From: Methanofollis sp. W23
GTDB lineage: Archaea > Halobacteriota > Methanomicrobia > Methanomicrobiales > Methanofollaceae
Direction: 5' to 3'
Assembly (NCBI RefSeq): GCF_017875325.1
Contig: NZ_JAGGMN010000001.1
Location: 1,880,140-1,944,139, forward strand
DNA: 64,000 nt
Program-made: the position numbers and the translations under genes
Shown here: in pieces, positions 1-9,112 of the stretch
How the letters are laid out: each line of letters opens with the position of its first letter
Numbering within the stretch: position 1 is the stretch's first letter
The notes under the pieces: generated by a model
Told to the model about the DNA's origin: nothing
Database searches by the model: none
The model's input: only the letters and a program-made list of their open reading frames with translations

Positions 1-904
1 AGAGCACCGTCCGGTCGGCGGCAAGGAGGCCCCCCACCGCCCCGGCAAGCCCCAGACGTACCGAGCGCCCGGCCGCCGCCGTCACGTCTTCGGGCACCAC
101 CTCCGAGCGTCCGGCACGCTCGGCACGATACACCGCCTCTTTCACAAGACGCAACCCCGCCCGCAGGTCGCCGTGCCGCACCGTCTGCGCCGCCGCGACG
201 TCGAGGACCGCCGGCGCCACCACCCCGGGGTACACCCCGACCCGCACGCGGTCGGCAAGGATCCCCCGCACCTCCTCCTCGGTGTAGGGGGGGAAGAAGA
301 TCGTGCGGGCCTGGAGACTCGAACAGGCCGAGGGGGTGAGGGCGGTGGCGGCGAGCCCAGGGTCCATCGAGGCGTCGGTCATCACCACCCCGGTCCGTGC
401 GCCAGGGCATGACTCGTGGAGGCGGAGGATGGAGAGGAGGACGTCGTTGAGCACTCCCTGCGGGGCGAGAAAAGAGGCGTCGTCGAGACAGACGACAAGG
501 ACTTCGCCCCGGCGGGCCAGGGCGTGCCCGATCCCGCTGAGGACCTGCGGGCTGGAGAGCCCGTGGGCAGGGGGCGGGTGGCCGAAGAGGGCGAGATAGA
601 TCCTGGAAAAGACTGCATAGGCCGTCTGTTCTGTCCGGCAGGAGACGAGCACCGGGACCACCCGCGTCGTCGCCTCCCGCACCTGGGCGAAGAGGAGGCG
701 GACCGCCGTGGTCTTGCCGGTGCCGGGCGGGCCCTGGAGGATGGTGTTCAATGGGCGGGCGCCGTGGAGGGTGGGGCGGAGGGCGAAGGCGAGCTCCTCG
801 ATCTGGGTGTCGCGGTGGTTGAAGATCTCGGGGAGGTGGTCGGGTTCGAAGAGGTCGGGGTCGCGAAAGAGCGTCTCGTCGGCGACGCGAAGATATGAGG
901 TCAT
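1..904 (-). CDS. Orc1/Cdc6-type replication initiator, 3' end cut by the window
   Basis: Archaeal Orc1/Cdc6 proteins are AAA+ ATPases that bind origin repeats and load the MCM helicase. The visible 301 residues include Walker A (GPPGTGKTT, about residues 58-66) and Walker B (LVVCLDD, about 136-142). Near the end is a GDLRAGLRLVKEAV helix typical of AAA+ domain II. The C-terminal winged-helix DNA-binding domain lies off the window. The Walker B motif has DD rather than the usual DE, a mild deviation. A TATA-like TATATA at 927-932 lies about 26 nt upstream of the ATG, so the message is probably leaderless. The neighbour at 1059 is divergent. Origins often lie near orc1 genes, but no clear origin repeats were seen in the short intergenic stretch. 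The family call is confident; which Orc1 paralogue it is cannot be said. Confidence 0.9.
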   Translation of the reverse strand, partial: MTSYLRVADETLFRDPDLFEPDHLPEIFNHRDTQIEELAFALRPTLHGARPLNTILQGPPGTGKTTAVRLLFAQVREATTRVVPVLVSCRTEQTAYAVFSRIYLALFGHPPPAHGLSSPQVLSGIGHALARRGEVLVVCLDDASFLAPQGVLNDVLLSILRLHESCPGARTGVVMTDASMDPGLAATALTPSACSSLQARTIFFPPYTEEEVRGILADRVRVGVYPGVVAPAVLDVAAAQTVRHGDLRAGLRLVKEAVYRAERAGRSEVVPEDVTAAAGRSVRLGLAGAVGGLLAADRTVL

Positions 905-923
905 GGAGGAGGGGTGGCCGCCG

Positions 924-934
924 GGGTATATAGG
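924..934 (-). promoter_or_regulatory. TATA box for orc1/cdc6
   Basis: TATATA at 927-932 in a GC-rich surrounding lies about 26 nt upstream of the orc1 ATG at 904. That is the archaeal spacing for transcription starting at or next to the start codon (leaderless mRNA). Confidence 0.55.
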
Positions 935-1026
935 GGTGTGGCGTGTGGGCGGGGCGAAAGTGGGAAGTGGTGGCGAGAGGGCCTGTACGAACTATGAGTG
1001 AATACCCCTCTGATCAAAATAAAAAG

Positions 1027-1034
1027 ACATATAT
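1027..1034 (+). promoter_or_regulatory. TATA box for the HEAT-like gene
   Basis: ACATATAT in an A-rich patch. Its centre is about 28 nt upstream of the ATG at 1059, which favours that ATG over the one at 1047, which lies too close to the box. Confidence 0.45.
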
Positions 1035-1058
1035 CGGCCTGGAAGAATGGAAGAGTAT

Positions 1059-1865
1059 ATGCCATCCGATATTTCACGTATTTTCGATCCAGTGCCGTAT
1101 GATTTCAACAGCCGCCGTGACTATCAGATCCTGGTCAGGGAGGTTCTCGGGATCTACAGCACCCCGCCGGGTATCGACGACCTCGTCGACCTCCTGATCG
1201 CCGCCCCTGACCGAGAACGCCAACGGGCGGCGGCGATATGTCTCCAGGCGACCGGGGAGGAGTGTGTCGAGCCCCTGTACGAGCGGGCCGAGGGGGGCGA
1301 CCTTCGCGAGCAGGCCCTCTGCCTGAGGGTCCTGACCGGGGTCCCTGACCCTGACCTCGGGGAGAAGGTCGAGTTTCTCCGCACCGTGCTCACCTGTGCC
1401 GACGACGACCCGGCCATGAAGGCGGCGGGCGCACGTCTCTCAAGCCTCGGGGTCAGGGCGGTCATCCCGCTCCTGCACCTCCAGCGTCTCGACGCCGCCG
1501 CCTCCCCCGACCTGAGGATGAAGGTCAACCGTCTCCTGGTCCAGATAGGAGAGGTCGTGACCGCCCCGGCAATCCAACTCTTCAGGTACGACGACCAGGT
1601 CTACTTCGAGTCGGTCCTCCCTGTGCTCAGGTCCCTTGCCCCGGGCTCGGTGGAGGTCCTTGAGGAGGCAAAGGAGACTGGCGGGGCGGCGATACGCCGC
1701 GATGCCTCGCGGGCGCTGGACGCCGTCCAGGGGAAGGGGGCGAGGGCACGGGTGCCGAGCGGCGAGACCATGGTCTCGGTCGTGGAACTGGACGCGATCC
1801 CCTCGCCTGAGTACGGGACTTTCTGCCCGGAACATTACGACGACCTCTACGACCTCGTCAGGTGA
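1059..1865 (+). CDS. HEAT-repeat-like hypothetical protein
   Basis: A soluble protein of about 268 residues with no signal peptide or membrane segment. The middle part (about residues 30-230) is built from paired amphipathic helices with the rhythm of HEAT/PBS-lyase repeats, for example ERQRAAAICLQATGEECVEP and MKAAGARLSSLGVRAVIPLL. Such solenoids mediate protein-protein contacts; no catalytic motif is visible. The C-terminus ends in an acidic, tyrosine-containing tail. An in-frame ATG at 1047 would add four residues, but a TATA-like box at 1027-1034 makes 1059 the better leaderless start. It ends 8 nt before the convergent helicase gene. Function unknown. Confidence 0.75.
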   Translation: MPSDISRIFDPVPYDFNSRRDYQILVREVLGIYSTPPGIDDLVDLLIAAPDRERQRAAAICLQATGEECVEPLYERAEGGDLREQALCLRVLTGVPDPDLGEKVEFLRTVLTCADDDPAMKAAGARLSSLGVRAVIPLLHLQRLDAAASPDLRMKVNRLLVQIGEVVTAPAIQLFRYDDQVYFESVLPVLRSLAPGSVEVLEEAKETGGAAIRRDASRALDAVQGKGARARVPSGETMVSVVELDAIPSPEYGTFCPEHYDDLYDLVR

Positions 1866-1873
1866 GGGGAGAC

Positions 1874-4174
1874 TCAGGTCAACTCCTGCTGGTACGAGAC
1901 CGACCCGTCCTCGTCTTCGGTCCCGGTCTGCTCGGCCCGGTCGCGGTAGGTGAAGGTGACCGCTTCGCCGGCCGCGATCACCGCCTCGACCTCGCGGTAC
2001 AGGGGATAGTCCCCGGTCCCGGTCAGGGTCACCCAGGCTCGCGTCCGCGTCATCCCGACCGAGAGGCGGTTTCTCTGGGCGACGCTCGCATCGTTTCTGG
2101 CGACATAGTCGAGACTCACGCAGTAGACATGGTCGGCCTCGTTGCCTTTCGCCCGGTTGACCCCGGTGACCGTGACCGCGTACTCGGCCCTGAACCGGTC
2201 GGGGTCGGCCTCGTGCCCGGCAAAGGAGAAGGTGTTGATCGCCGGGGCCGAGGAGATGTAGACGTTCACCCCGGCGTCGTGGATCGCCTCGGCGATCTTT
2301 CTGATATGCGCCGCCTCGTCGAGCATCGAGACGACCAGGATGCTCTCCGAGGGGTCGAGGTGCTCGTCCTGGATCTCGGCCCTGATCGCCTCGGCCACGT
2401 ACGCAAGTTCTTCCTGTCTGCTCGCAAAGGTCCTGAGTTCGAGGAGCGGGCCGTCCCAGATCCTCGGCATCGGGTTGCCCGAATGTTCCCGCGGTCTGCT
2501 CAGGGTCACCTGGCGCTGCGACCGGAACGCCCCTTCGACCTGGTAGCCCAGGGCCTCCCACTCGGTCCGCCGCCGCGGCCCGGCGATCATCCCGCCTTTA
2601 TACAGGAGTCCCATCCCGAGGGCGTGGGCGGCGGTGATCACCGGGCCCGGCGTCCGCCAGCACGAGCGCATGACCACGCTCTTCTTGATCCCCGAGGGAT
2701 AGGTGCCAAAGACGCAGCGCCTGAGGGCGGGGTCGTTCCCGAAGAGGGCGGGGGCGGTCGGGATCCGCATCGTCGTGGTGTTCTGGTACTCGTCGTAGGC
2801 CCAGATGAGACGCCTGAGAGCCGGGCGGGCCTCGTCGACCGGTCTGAGGGCGGCATAGGCGAGGGCGTAGAAAGGCTGGCGTCCCTGGTGGAGGAGGCCC
2901 GGGTCGTCGACGACGAGGTCCTGGCCTTCGTCGATGAGCACGGCGTCGAAGAGGGGGACGACCTCGGTCCTGTCCATGAGGTCGGCGCAGCAGTAGGCGA
3001 GGGCTTCCTGCGGGAGGGAGTAGGCGACCCGTTTCTGCCTGAGCGAGCGGACGTTTTCAGGGATGATCCCGTGGGCCATCGCCACCACACTGTAAAACCC
3101 CTCTCTTCGTGTGCCCCCCCAGGCATGGAGGACCCTGAGTTTGGTGCGGTCCCAGACCCCGCCGAAGCCCGCGACCGAACGGCGTACCCGTTCTTCGATC
3201 ATCGCATACAGTGCCCTGGTCTGGAAGACGAGGGCGATCTCCCAGTCAGGGTGCTGCACGTGCATGGAGGCCGCCTTCTGGCAGAGCAAGCGGGTCTTGC
3301 CTGAACCTGCGATCCCGCGGATCCGCTGCGGGCCTGGCGGGACCTCGGTCCCTTCGTCCTCGAGGTTGGCGTCCATCATCGCAAGCTGCCCCTTGAGGAG
3401 GATGAGGGCGTGGCGGCGCGAGGCCGGGTGGTACTCGTTCAGCCCTTGAGGGGCGGGGACAGGAGGGACTGCCGGGGGCGTATCGGCAGGGAGAAGAGGC
3501 GCCGGGACGACGACCTCGCCGGTCGCAAACTCGTACTCGTCGAGGTGGAGGGCGTCGACGAGGGCGGCCATGAGGTCATGGACCGCGGGGTCGAGGTAGC
3601 GGGGGAGACGGGCGAGCGGGCCGTCGACCTCGCGGAGGCGGGGGACCAGGGTCTCGGGGGTCACGATATCGAACCAGGGGTAGGCGCCAGGGTCCACCTG
3701 CCCGGGCGGATAGGTGCTGCCGCCCCCGAAATAGCCCCATGCGGCGACGATCTCGGCGCGGCTCTTGCGGGCAAGGACCTCGGTGCCGTCGAAGTCCCTG
3801 ATGTACTCGGGGACCAGGGGGGCGAGGGCGGCGATGAGGGCGTAGCGCTCTTTTTCCAGCTGGGCCATGAGGTTCCCGGCCAGGAGGGGGACGAGGGTGC
3901 CGTCTGCGGTCTTCACCTGCCAGGTCCCGTTCTCCTGGCCGTAGATCTCGCCGGTGTAGGCCTTCAGTTCGAGGACGACGACCCCGCGCCTGGTGAGGAC
4001 GGCGCAGTCGATCTCGCCGTGCGGGACCCTGACGCCGGTGAGAAGCGCGACCGCGCCCACGCCCACGCCTCCGGCCGCGCCTCCGGCGGCTTCGAGCAGG
4101 GCCACGATCTCGGCGAGCTGCCGGTGCTCGTGCGGGTGCTCGCATTCACGTCCACGAAAACATCTGACCTCCAT
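1874..4174 (-). CDS. NERD-domain superfamily 1 DNA/RNA helicase
   Basis: A protein of about 766 residues. The N-terminus (about 45-80) is a nuclease-related NERD domain with GEID and VVVLELK, the pattern of restriction-like nuclease folds. An SF1 (UvrD/Rep-like) helicase core follows, with Walker A GIAGSGKT (about 287-294), Walker B LIDEGQD (about 413-419) and a C-terminal motif VI-like stretch LSVGMTRTRAWVTLTG. NERD-helicases are predicted to act in DNA processing or repair, sometimes in defence against foreign DNA; the role here is inferred from domains only. An upstream frame extension to 4408 looks non-coding, and the ATG at 4174 is preferred. It is convergent with the HEAT-like gene. A proline-rich linker (about 224-245) separates the two domains. 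Confidence 0.85.
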   Translation of the reverse strand: MEVRCFRGRECEHPHEHRQLAEIVALLEAAGGAAGGVGVGAVALLTGVRVPHGEIDCAVLTRRGVVVLELKAYTGEIYGQENGTWQVKTADGTLVPLLAGNLMAQLEKERYALIAALAPLVPEYIRDFDGTEVLARKSRAEIVAAWGYFGGGSTYPPGQVDPGAYPWFDIVTPETLVPRLREVDGPLARLPRYLDPAVHDLMAALVDALHLDEYEFATGEVVVPAPLLPADTPPAVPPVPAPQGLNEYHPASRRHALILLKGQLAMMDANLEDEGTEVPPGPQRIRGIAGSGKTRLLCQKAASMHVQHPDWEIALVFQTRALYAMIEERVRRSVAGFGGVWDRTKLRVLHAWGGTRREGFYSVVAMAHGIIPENVRSLRQKRVAYSLPQEALAYCCADLMDRTEVVPLFDAVLIDEGQDLVVDDPGLLHQGRQPFYALAYAALRPVDEARPALRRLIWAYDEYQNTTTMRIPTAPALFGNDPALRRCVFGTYPSGIKKSVVMRSCWRTPGPVITAAHALGMGLLYKGGMIAGPRRRTEWEALGYQVEGAFRSQRQVTLSRPREHSGNPMPRIWDGPLLELRTFASRQEELAYVAEAIRAEIQDEHLDPSESILVVSMLDEAAHIRKIAEAIHDAGVNVYISSAPAINTFSFAGHEADPDRFRAEYAVTVTGVNRAKGNEADHVYCVSLDYVARNDASVAQRNRLSVGMTRTRAWVTLTGTGDYPLYREVEAVIAAGEAVTFTYRDRAEQTGTEDEDGSVSYQQELT

Positions 4175-4459
4175 CTCCCATTCATCTCTACAATTCTCAG
4201 ATGTATGAGGAGAGGGCCGGGGACCACGAGAACCTTTCGAAATGGTTCGGGGGGAGAGCCGCGAGGACGGGTGCCGGCGCACGAGGAGAGAGATGGCCCT
4301 GAGATCTTTCTGGAGTGCACCTACCCCCGGTTCACGCGTACGCGATTTTAACATGACCATGGGTCTCCAGAGGGGGTGGACCTCTGTTCCCCCTTCCGCA
4401 CACGACACCAGAGGGAAACACCGTCGCCTGGCCGCCCTCGTCTCTCCTCTCGTCGTGCC

Positions 4460-5914
4460 TCAGGAAAACCCGCGGTCCAACGTCTCCTGGCTCTCAGGGT
4501 TGAGCCCGACGACGTACACCGATTTGCCCTGCTGCTGGTAGCGGTGGACGACGCGGGCGATCGCCTCGACCCCTGACTGGTCCCAGATATGCGAGTGCGA
4601 GAAGTCGATCCGCACCTGCTCGGGGTCGCCGGCATAGTCGAAGAGGTCCAGGAATGCCGCCATCGTCCCGAAGAAGAGCTGGCCCTTCACGGTGTAGACC
4701 TTCACCCCGTCCTCCCTCGTGGCCGCCGTCGCCGAGATGACCGAGATCTTCCAGCCGAAGATGAGGGCGGCAAGGATCACGCCGGCGATGACGCCCTTCG
4801 CAAGGTCGTGGGTGGCGACCACGATGGCGACCGTGAGGAGCATCACCGCCGCGTCCCCCCGCGGGATCTTGGGGAGATCGCGGATCGACTGCCACTCGAA
4901 GGTGCCGACCGCGACCATGACCATCACCCCGACCAGGGCGGCCATCGGGATCTGGGCGACGAGGTCGCCGAAGACGATGATGAGCACCATCAGGAAGACC
5001 CCGGCGACCAGGGTGGAGAGCCGGCCCGACCCCCCGGACTTGATATTGATCACCGACTGCCCGATCATGGCGCACCCGGCCATCCCGCCGAAGACCCCGG
5101 CGACACAGTTGGCAAGCCCCTGGCCCTGCACCTCCCGGTCCTTGTCGCTCCCGGTATCGGTCATCTCGTCGAGGATCGAGGCGGTGAGGAGGGACTCGAT
5201 GATCCCGACGATGACGAGCGTCGCCGAGTACGGGAGGATGATGAGCAGGGTCTCGAGGGTGAGCGGGACGGCAGGGAGATGGAAGGCCGGGAGGGCCTGG
5301 GTGATCGTCCCCATGCCGCCGACCCTGAGGACGTCGAGGTCAAGGGCGATGGCCGCCGCCGTCGCCGCGACGATCGCGACGAGCGCCGGCGGGACGGCCG
5401 TGGTGAGGCGGGGGAGGAGGACGATGGTGGCGATGGTCGCCGCCGCGATGACGTAGACGGCCGGGGATCCGCCGAGGAGAAACGGGACCTGGGCCAGGAA
5501 GATGAGGATCGCCAGGGAGTTGACAAACCCGAGCACCACCGAGTACGGGATGAACCTGATGAACCGCCCGACCTTGAGGCGCCCGAGGACGACCTGGATC
5601 GCGCCGGTGAGGAGGGTCGCCGCGAGGAGATATTCGAGCCCGTAGTCGCGGACCAGCACGACCATGACCAGGGCCATCGACCCGGTGGCCGCCGAGATCA
5701 TGCCAGGGCGTCCGCCGGCGAAGGCGATGACCACGGCGATGCAGAAGGAGGCGTAGAGCCCGACCATCGGGTCGACGCCGGCGATGATCGAGAAGGCGAT
5801 CGCCTCGGGGATGAGGGCCAGGGCCACGGTCATCCCGGCCAGGGTGTCGCCGCGGAGGTTGGAGACCCAGGCCTGTTTAAGCGCGGGCAGATTCAGGGTG
5901 ATTGGCAGGTTCAC
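4460..5914 (-). CDS. SulP-family anion transporter with STAS domain
   Basis: A 484-residue polytopic membrane protein of the SulP/SLC26 family, which carries sulfate, bicarbonate or other anions. The N-terminal two thirds hold about 10-12 hydrophobic segments, beginning with [20 protein letters not shown], the family signature near TM1-2. A cytoplasmic STAS domain follows at about 400-475 ([11 protein letters not shown], and [11 protein letters not shown] near the usual phospho-site loop). The start is GTG, with a GAGG ribosome-binding element about 9 nt upstream. A strong TATATATA at 5986-5993 lies in the divergent region shared with the universal stress gene. Substrate cannot be read from sequence. 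Confidence 0.92.
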   Translation of the reverse strand: MNLPITLNLPALKQAWVSNLRGDTLAGMTVALALIPEAIAFSIIAGVDPMVGLYASFCIAVVIAFAGGRPGMISAATGSMALVMVVLVRDYGLEYLLAATLLTGAIQVVLGRLKVGRFIRFIPYSVVLGFVNSLAILIFLAQVPFLLGGSPAVYVIAAATIATIVLLPRLTTAVPPALVAIVAATAAAIALDLDVLRVGGMGTITQALPAFHLPAVPLTLETLLIILPYSATLVIVGIIESLLTASILDEMTDTGSDKDREVQGQGLANCVAGVFGGMAGCAMIGQSVINIKSGGSGRLSTLVAGVFLMVLIIVFGDLVAQIPMAALVGVMVMVAVGTFEWQSIRDLPKIPRGDAAVMLLTVAIVVATHDLAKGVIAGVILAALIFGWKISVISATAATREDGVKVYTVKGQLFFGTMAAFLDLFDYAGDPEQVRIDFSHSHIWDQSGVEAIARVVHRYQQQGKSVYVVGLNPESQETLDRGFS

Positions 5915-5985
5915 GGTCAGTCCTCGGGTGCCGGCGGCGGCGCGGGGCAGGGAAGGGTGCGGTGCGGCCGGGTCGCAGATGGCAG

Positions 5986-5993
5986 TATATATA
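5986..5993. promoter_or_regulatory. TATA box in the divergent sulP / usp region
   Basis: TATATATA about 72 nt upstream of the sulP GTG and about 110 nt upstream of the stress-protein ATG. Being symmetric it could serve either strand; distance favours sulP with a 5' leader of about 45 nt. Confidence 0.4.
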
Positions 5994-6103
5994 CGCCTCC
6001 GTGGGGTTTAACGTATCCGGGTCTGGTCGAGCTCGGTATGGTTTTATGCCCGCGGGTTGCTCTCTATCCCACAGAGAGACGCTCCCGGCGTTCAGAGGTT
6101 GTT

Positions 6104-6526
6104 ATGTTTCATATGGTTCTTCTTGCAGTGGACGGCTCGGAGAATGCCATCAGGGCGGCCGAGACCGCCGCAGGTCTGGTCGCCGCCCTGCCCGGTTCCG
6201 TGCTCGCGGTCGTGTACGTGGCCGCCCCGCCTGCCCAGTCCAGGATCGTGAAGGCGAACTACGATGTCCACGCCCTCCTCGAGGAGGACGCCCGGACGGT
6301 CGCGGGCCCGGTCCTCCACCTCATCGAGGGGATGGGTGTCCCCTACTCCCTGGAGGTCGAGATGGGCGACCCGTCCGCCGAGATCCTCGCGACCGCCGAG
6401 AAGGTCGGGGCCGACCTGGTCGTCATCGGGAGCCGGGGGCTTGGGGCCCTCCAGGGGGTCGTCATGGGGAGTGTGAGCCAGAAGACGGCGCAGCTTGCCG
6501 CCTGCCCGGTGATGATCGTGAAGTGA
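6104..6526 (+). CDS. Universal stress protein (UspA family)
   Basis: A single-domain 140-residue Usp. It begins with a typical first strand, MVLLAVDGSENAIRAAE. It ends with the ATP-binding loop GSRGLGALQGVVMGSVS, which matches the G-2x-G-9x-G-S/T pattern of nucleotide-binding Usps, followed by CPVMIVK. An SD-like GAGGT sits 4 nt before the ATG at 6104; an in-frame ATG at 6113 is the alternative start. Usps bind ATP/AMP and modulate stress responses. Divergent from the SulP gene; the pairing may be functional (Usp domains often accompany transporters), but that is inference. Confidence 0.93.
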   Translation: MFHMVLLAVDGSENAIRAAETAAGLVAALPGSVLAVVYVAAPPAQSRIVKANYDVHALLEEDARTVAGPVLHLIEGMGVPYSLEVEMGDPSAEILATAEKVGADLVVIGSRGLGALQGVVMGSVSQKTAQLAACPVMIVK

Positions 6527-7217
6527 GATGTGCCGCCCGCACCAGGGGGGTTCGAAAAGAGAGAGAGGGGGGTCAATCGGCGTTTCAGGATCGAGCATAT
6601 CCAAAAACGCTCCCGGGGTGGCCATCTCCTCGAACCGAAGCGCTTCCTTCGAGGAACGTTGAACCCTCTCCTCCACCGGGGGGGCGGGCAGGCATGAAGG
6701 CATGGGTGCACAACGAAAAGAGGAGGATATTTTCTCCACCTCCATCGCGATCTCTTGAAAGGGGGGGCCTGAAGAGTTCTGGGATGCCCTCGACCATCAG
6801 TGGCAGTCTTCCTTCCGCCCTCGTCACTCGCGAGAGGGACGAGTTCTCACTTGTTCGAGAAAAGGTCTGATTTTTGGGGGGGTAGAATTGCTCATGAACC
6901 CCCGGGGTCCACGCATATGGGATGAAACGTTCTCGTCACGTGCTCTCTCCCTTTTCAAGAGAGGAGAATCAGGGGGGATCGTGTTCCATTCGCCGCCCCC
7001 ACCTATCTCCGGTCCGTGGGAGTCAGGGGGGTGCGAGATGGCAGGGGAATCTCGACGATGGACGCGGCCGATCCATCAGAAGAATTTTTTTATCCTCTGC
7101 GTATTGGCTCCTACGTGATATGAAGAGTTCAAACCCTCATCCTAACGTGAAAAGAGGATCTTCTGGATCATTGTCATGGTAAACCCTCTCCAATTCCACC
7201 GGCGATATGCACGGGCC
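6527..7217. repeat. Intergenic region filled with dispersed repeat modules
   Basis: No convincing gene. At 6593-6680 lies a copy of the WKEALRF-type block, also found at 8225-8312, 38699-38781 (inverted) and 53211-53300. The stretch 6690-6785 is seen in inverted orientation near 38450-38560. About 6905-7190 is an inverted, diverged copy of about 35300-35610; both contain the ATGATCCAGAAGATCCTC-type core on opposite strands. Short frames here run through these repeats and change frame between copies, so they are not taken as genes. Confidence 0.7.
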
Positions 7218-7469
7218 TCATCCCCACCCCATCGCCCGCAGCATCACCGCCACGATCCCCCCCACCACCCCGCCGGCCCAGGCGGCGGCCCCCCGCTCGC
7301 GCCGTTCCTCGCCGGCCCGCTCGCTCCGCCAGTTTTCGAGGGCCCGCAGGCGCTCCTCGGTCGCGGCGTCGTGCCTCTCCATCTGCGCAAGGCTCCGGCA
7401 GATCCATTGCACGTCCTGGTGCGTCTTGATGATCGTCTCGCGCAGGTCGTTTTCGTCGGCGGCCATCAT
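7218..7469 (-). CDS. Small single-pass membrane protein with coiled coil
   Basis: 83 residues (82 if the adjacent second ATG is used). The N-terminal 50 residues are charged and helical with coiled-coil character (LRETIIKTHQDVQWICRSLA, then TEERLRALENWRSER). One glycine/alanine-rich hydrophobic segment ends the protein (AAAWAGGVVGGIVAVMLRAM). The architecture resembles XhlA/holin-like small proteins of phages, but no phage genes are near and the resemblance is only architectural. Flanked on its downstream side by repeat DNA. Function unknown. Confidence 0.6.
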   Translation of the reverse strand: MMAADENDLRETIIKTHQDVQWICRSLAQMERHDAATEERLRALENWRSERAGEERRERGAAAWAGGVVGGIVAVMLRAMGWG

Positions 7470-7572
7470 GCATCCCTGGGAGAGAGATGGCGTTCAAGTC
7501 AGATTAATATTACTTGGAGTAATATGATCGTGTGCCGGTGACATCCCGGGAGTCCTGGCAGGAGTGAGAAAA

Positions 7573-8076
7573 ATGGCAGACTTTGTCCTGTCCACGACCA
7601 ACAAGACGTCGGTGCGGACACTTACCGCACCGGTCGTCGATGCCGAGACTTTCAACGGCATCATCGAGAATGTCCTGACGAACAACCCGTGGGGGTGCAC
7701 CCCGTGGGAGGGCGCCGGCGAGTCGCACGACGGCGTCGAGAAGGCCTCCGAGGCATACACCGCACGGATCGTCTACGAGGACGAGTTCGGCGGGGTCATC
7801 GGCAATGCCTCGGCACGGGCCCCGACGCTTGCAGGGTTCGACGCCGCGAAGACCGAACTCCTCGGCAACACCGCCCTGGAGTCGGCGGTCGGCGGGCACG
7901 CGGTCGCCGATCCCGACCGCGAGTCGTATGCCTGTCGCCTGCGGTGCCACGACGCCAACGGCGAGGTCTACTTCGTCGCCTTCTCCCGCACCTCGGTGCG
8001 GATCTCAAGTTATGAGGACGACGCGATCAGCGACGCGATCGAGACCTGGGCCGACGGGGTCGCCGCCCTGGCGTGA
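7573..8076 (+). CDS. Hypothetical acidic protein
   Basis: A 167-residue soluble acidic protein with no signal peptide, membrane helix or known motif. It starts MADFVLSTTNKTSV and contains NPWGCTPWEGAGE near residue 38 and two cysteines in YACRLRCHD. An SD-like AGGAG at 7560-7564 sits about 8 nt before the ATG at 7573 and decides against the upstream GTG at 7564. Codon bias matches the neighbouring real genes. It stands alone, divergent from the small membrane protein. I do not recognise the family. Confidence 0.75.
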   Translation: MADFVLSTTNKTSVRTLTAPVVDAETFNGIIENVLTNNPWGCTPWEGAGESHDGVEKASEAYTARIVYEDEFGGVIGNASARAPTLAGFDAAKTELLGNTALESAVGGHAVADPDRESYACRLRCHDANGEVYFVAFSRTSVRISSYEDDAISDAIETWADGVAALA

Positions 8077-8618
8077 GTGGGAGGGGACCACCCCCTCCGC
8101 TCTCCGGGCGGGCGGTCCTGACAGAGGGGCACTGTCCTCCCCTGGACGTAGACGCTGACCGACCTGTGGCGCCTGATCGATGGGAAACGATCGTGGTGAT
8201 CATGGCGTGACCGGACCACACCACGAGCATATCCCAAAACACTCAAGGGTTGAAGATCTCCTCGAACTGAAGTGCTTCCTTCCAGAAATTCTACACGCTC
8301 TCCTCGACCGGGGGGCTGGCCGCCCCCCGGGCCTCCCGCGAACACGATAGGTCGTGGACGGCAACGCACCTGTCATGGTCATCTATTCTGCCTTCCCGAC
8401 TCAATCGTGGCCCCCGGGGATCCGGGCGGCACTCGCCCCCGGCCGAAGAGGGGGGAAGCCGGGTAACACACATCCCCCACACAAAAGGCGAGGGTTTCTA
8501 CAGATCTTACAGGGCCGACAATTCAGAGATATACTGCTCCCGATCAAAGACAAAATGAAGGCGAGAATAGTCCCAGGGGTTCTCGCAATTTTCCGGCTCC
8601 GCTGCCGGGTTTCCAATA
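8077..8618. repeat. Repeat-filled intergenic region
   Basis: At 8225-8312 is a second copy of the WKEALRF block. At 8440-8500 is a module (CCGGCCGAAGAGGGGGGAAG, then ACACA..CCCCCACACAA) that recurs at about 39311-39368 and, in part, 52702-52745. The end marker TTTCTACAG occurs at about 8495. No gene seen. Confidence 0.6.
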
Positions 8619-8927
8619 TCACTTTGTCCTGATATCGCACCCGTTTATGATAATATCAACGACTTCTTTGCCCAGGCATTCGATATTAGATTCTCCTTCG
8701 ACCTTCAGGACGGAAAGGACGGTCGTGTCCATACAGGTTCTGCTCCCTGAGATCGTATTATCCTGCTGATACTTGACAGCCTTCGGAAGCTCATCCTTGA
8801 TCACGCGGAGAATGAGGAGCCCTTGAGCGGCGTGCCTCCTTTTTGTCCGCGATCCGCGGTCCGGAATCGGCGAGGTACCGGAGGGGGGCGGGCGCCGTGT
8901 TCGCCATCGCCGAGACTGTCCGCTCAC
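8619..8927 (-). CDS. Doubtful hypothetical protein or gene remnant
   Basis: A possible frame of about 102 residues from a GTG. The first third is arginine/proline-rich and looks non-coding. The last 65-70 residues (LLILRVIKDELPKAVKYQQD ... CLGKEVVDIIINGCDIRTK) have lower GC and a protein-like composition. It may be the 3' remnant of a decayed gene or a small foreign gene whose start I cannot place. No family recognised. Confidence 0.3.
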   Translation of the reverse strand: MSGQSRRWRTRRPPPSGTSPIPDRGSRTKRRHAAQGLLILRVIKDELPKAVKYQQDNTISGSRTCMDTTVLSVLKVEGESNIECLGKEVVDIIINGCDIRTK

Positions 8928-8974
8928 GCTCCGGCCCTTAAAAGAAAAGAAAAATAGTTGAAAATTTCAGAGGC

Positions 8975-9112
8975 TCACTTGATCTTTTTGTTGAGTTTCT
9001 TGAGCTTCTTCTTGGCGGCCTTGCTGCCCCCGGCCGCCTCCTTTGAGAGAGCTTCTGCCTTGGCCTTCTTCACTTTATTCTGCTTTTCCAGTTGTTTCTT
9101 GCTCATTGCCAT
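8975..9112 (-). CDS. 45-residue lysine-rich small protein
   Basis: A very small gene: MAMSKKQLEKQNKVKKAKAE begins it and KKLKKLNKKIK ends it, with a central EAAGGSKAAKKK stretch. About 18 of 45 residues are lysine and none is aromatic or cysteine. A GAGGAAACTGT ribosome-binding region lies immediately before the ATG, with GAGG about 7 nt away, which supports real translation. Such short basic proteins can bind nucleic acid or ribosomes, but no family was recognised. The opposite strand reads as a hydrophobic shadow frame and was rejected. Flanked by repeat DNA on its upstream side. Confidence 0.65.
   Translation of the reverse strand: MAMSKKQLEKQNKVKKAKAEALSKEAAGGSKAAKKKLKKLNKKIK

Noticed and set aside
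904-1058. Replication origin next to orc1
   Set aside because: Only about 150 nt, no repeated origin-recognition boxes seen; the origin could lie on the other side of orc1, outside the window.
1862-3304. 480-codon frame on the plus strand inside the NERD helicase gene
   Set aside because: Antisense shadow: it mirrors the helicase codons, is extremely rich in G, D, E, R and V, and shows no family motif.
4589-6103. Long plus-strand frame running antisense through sulP into the stress protein
   Set aside because: The D/E/R-rich part is the shadow of sulP; only the last 140 codons (from 6104) are a real gene.
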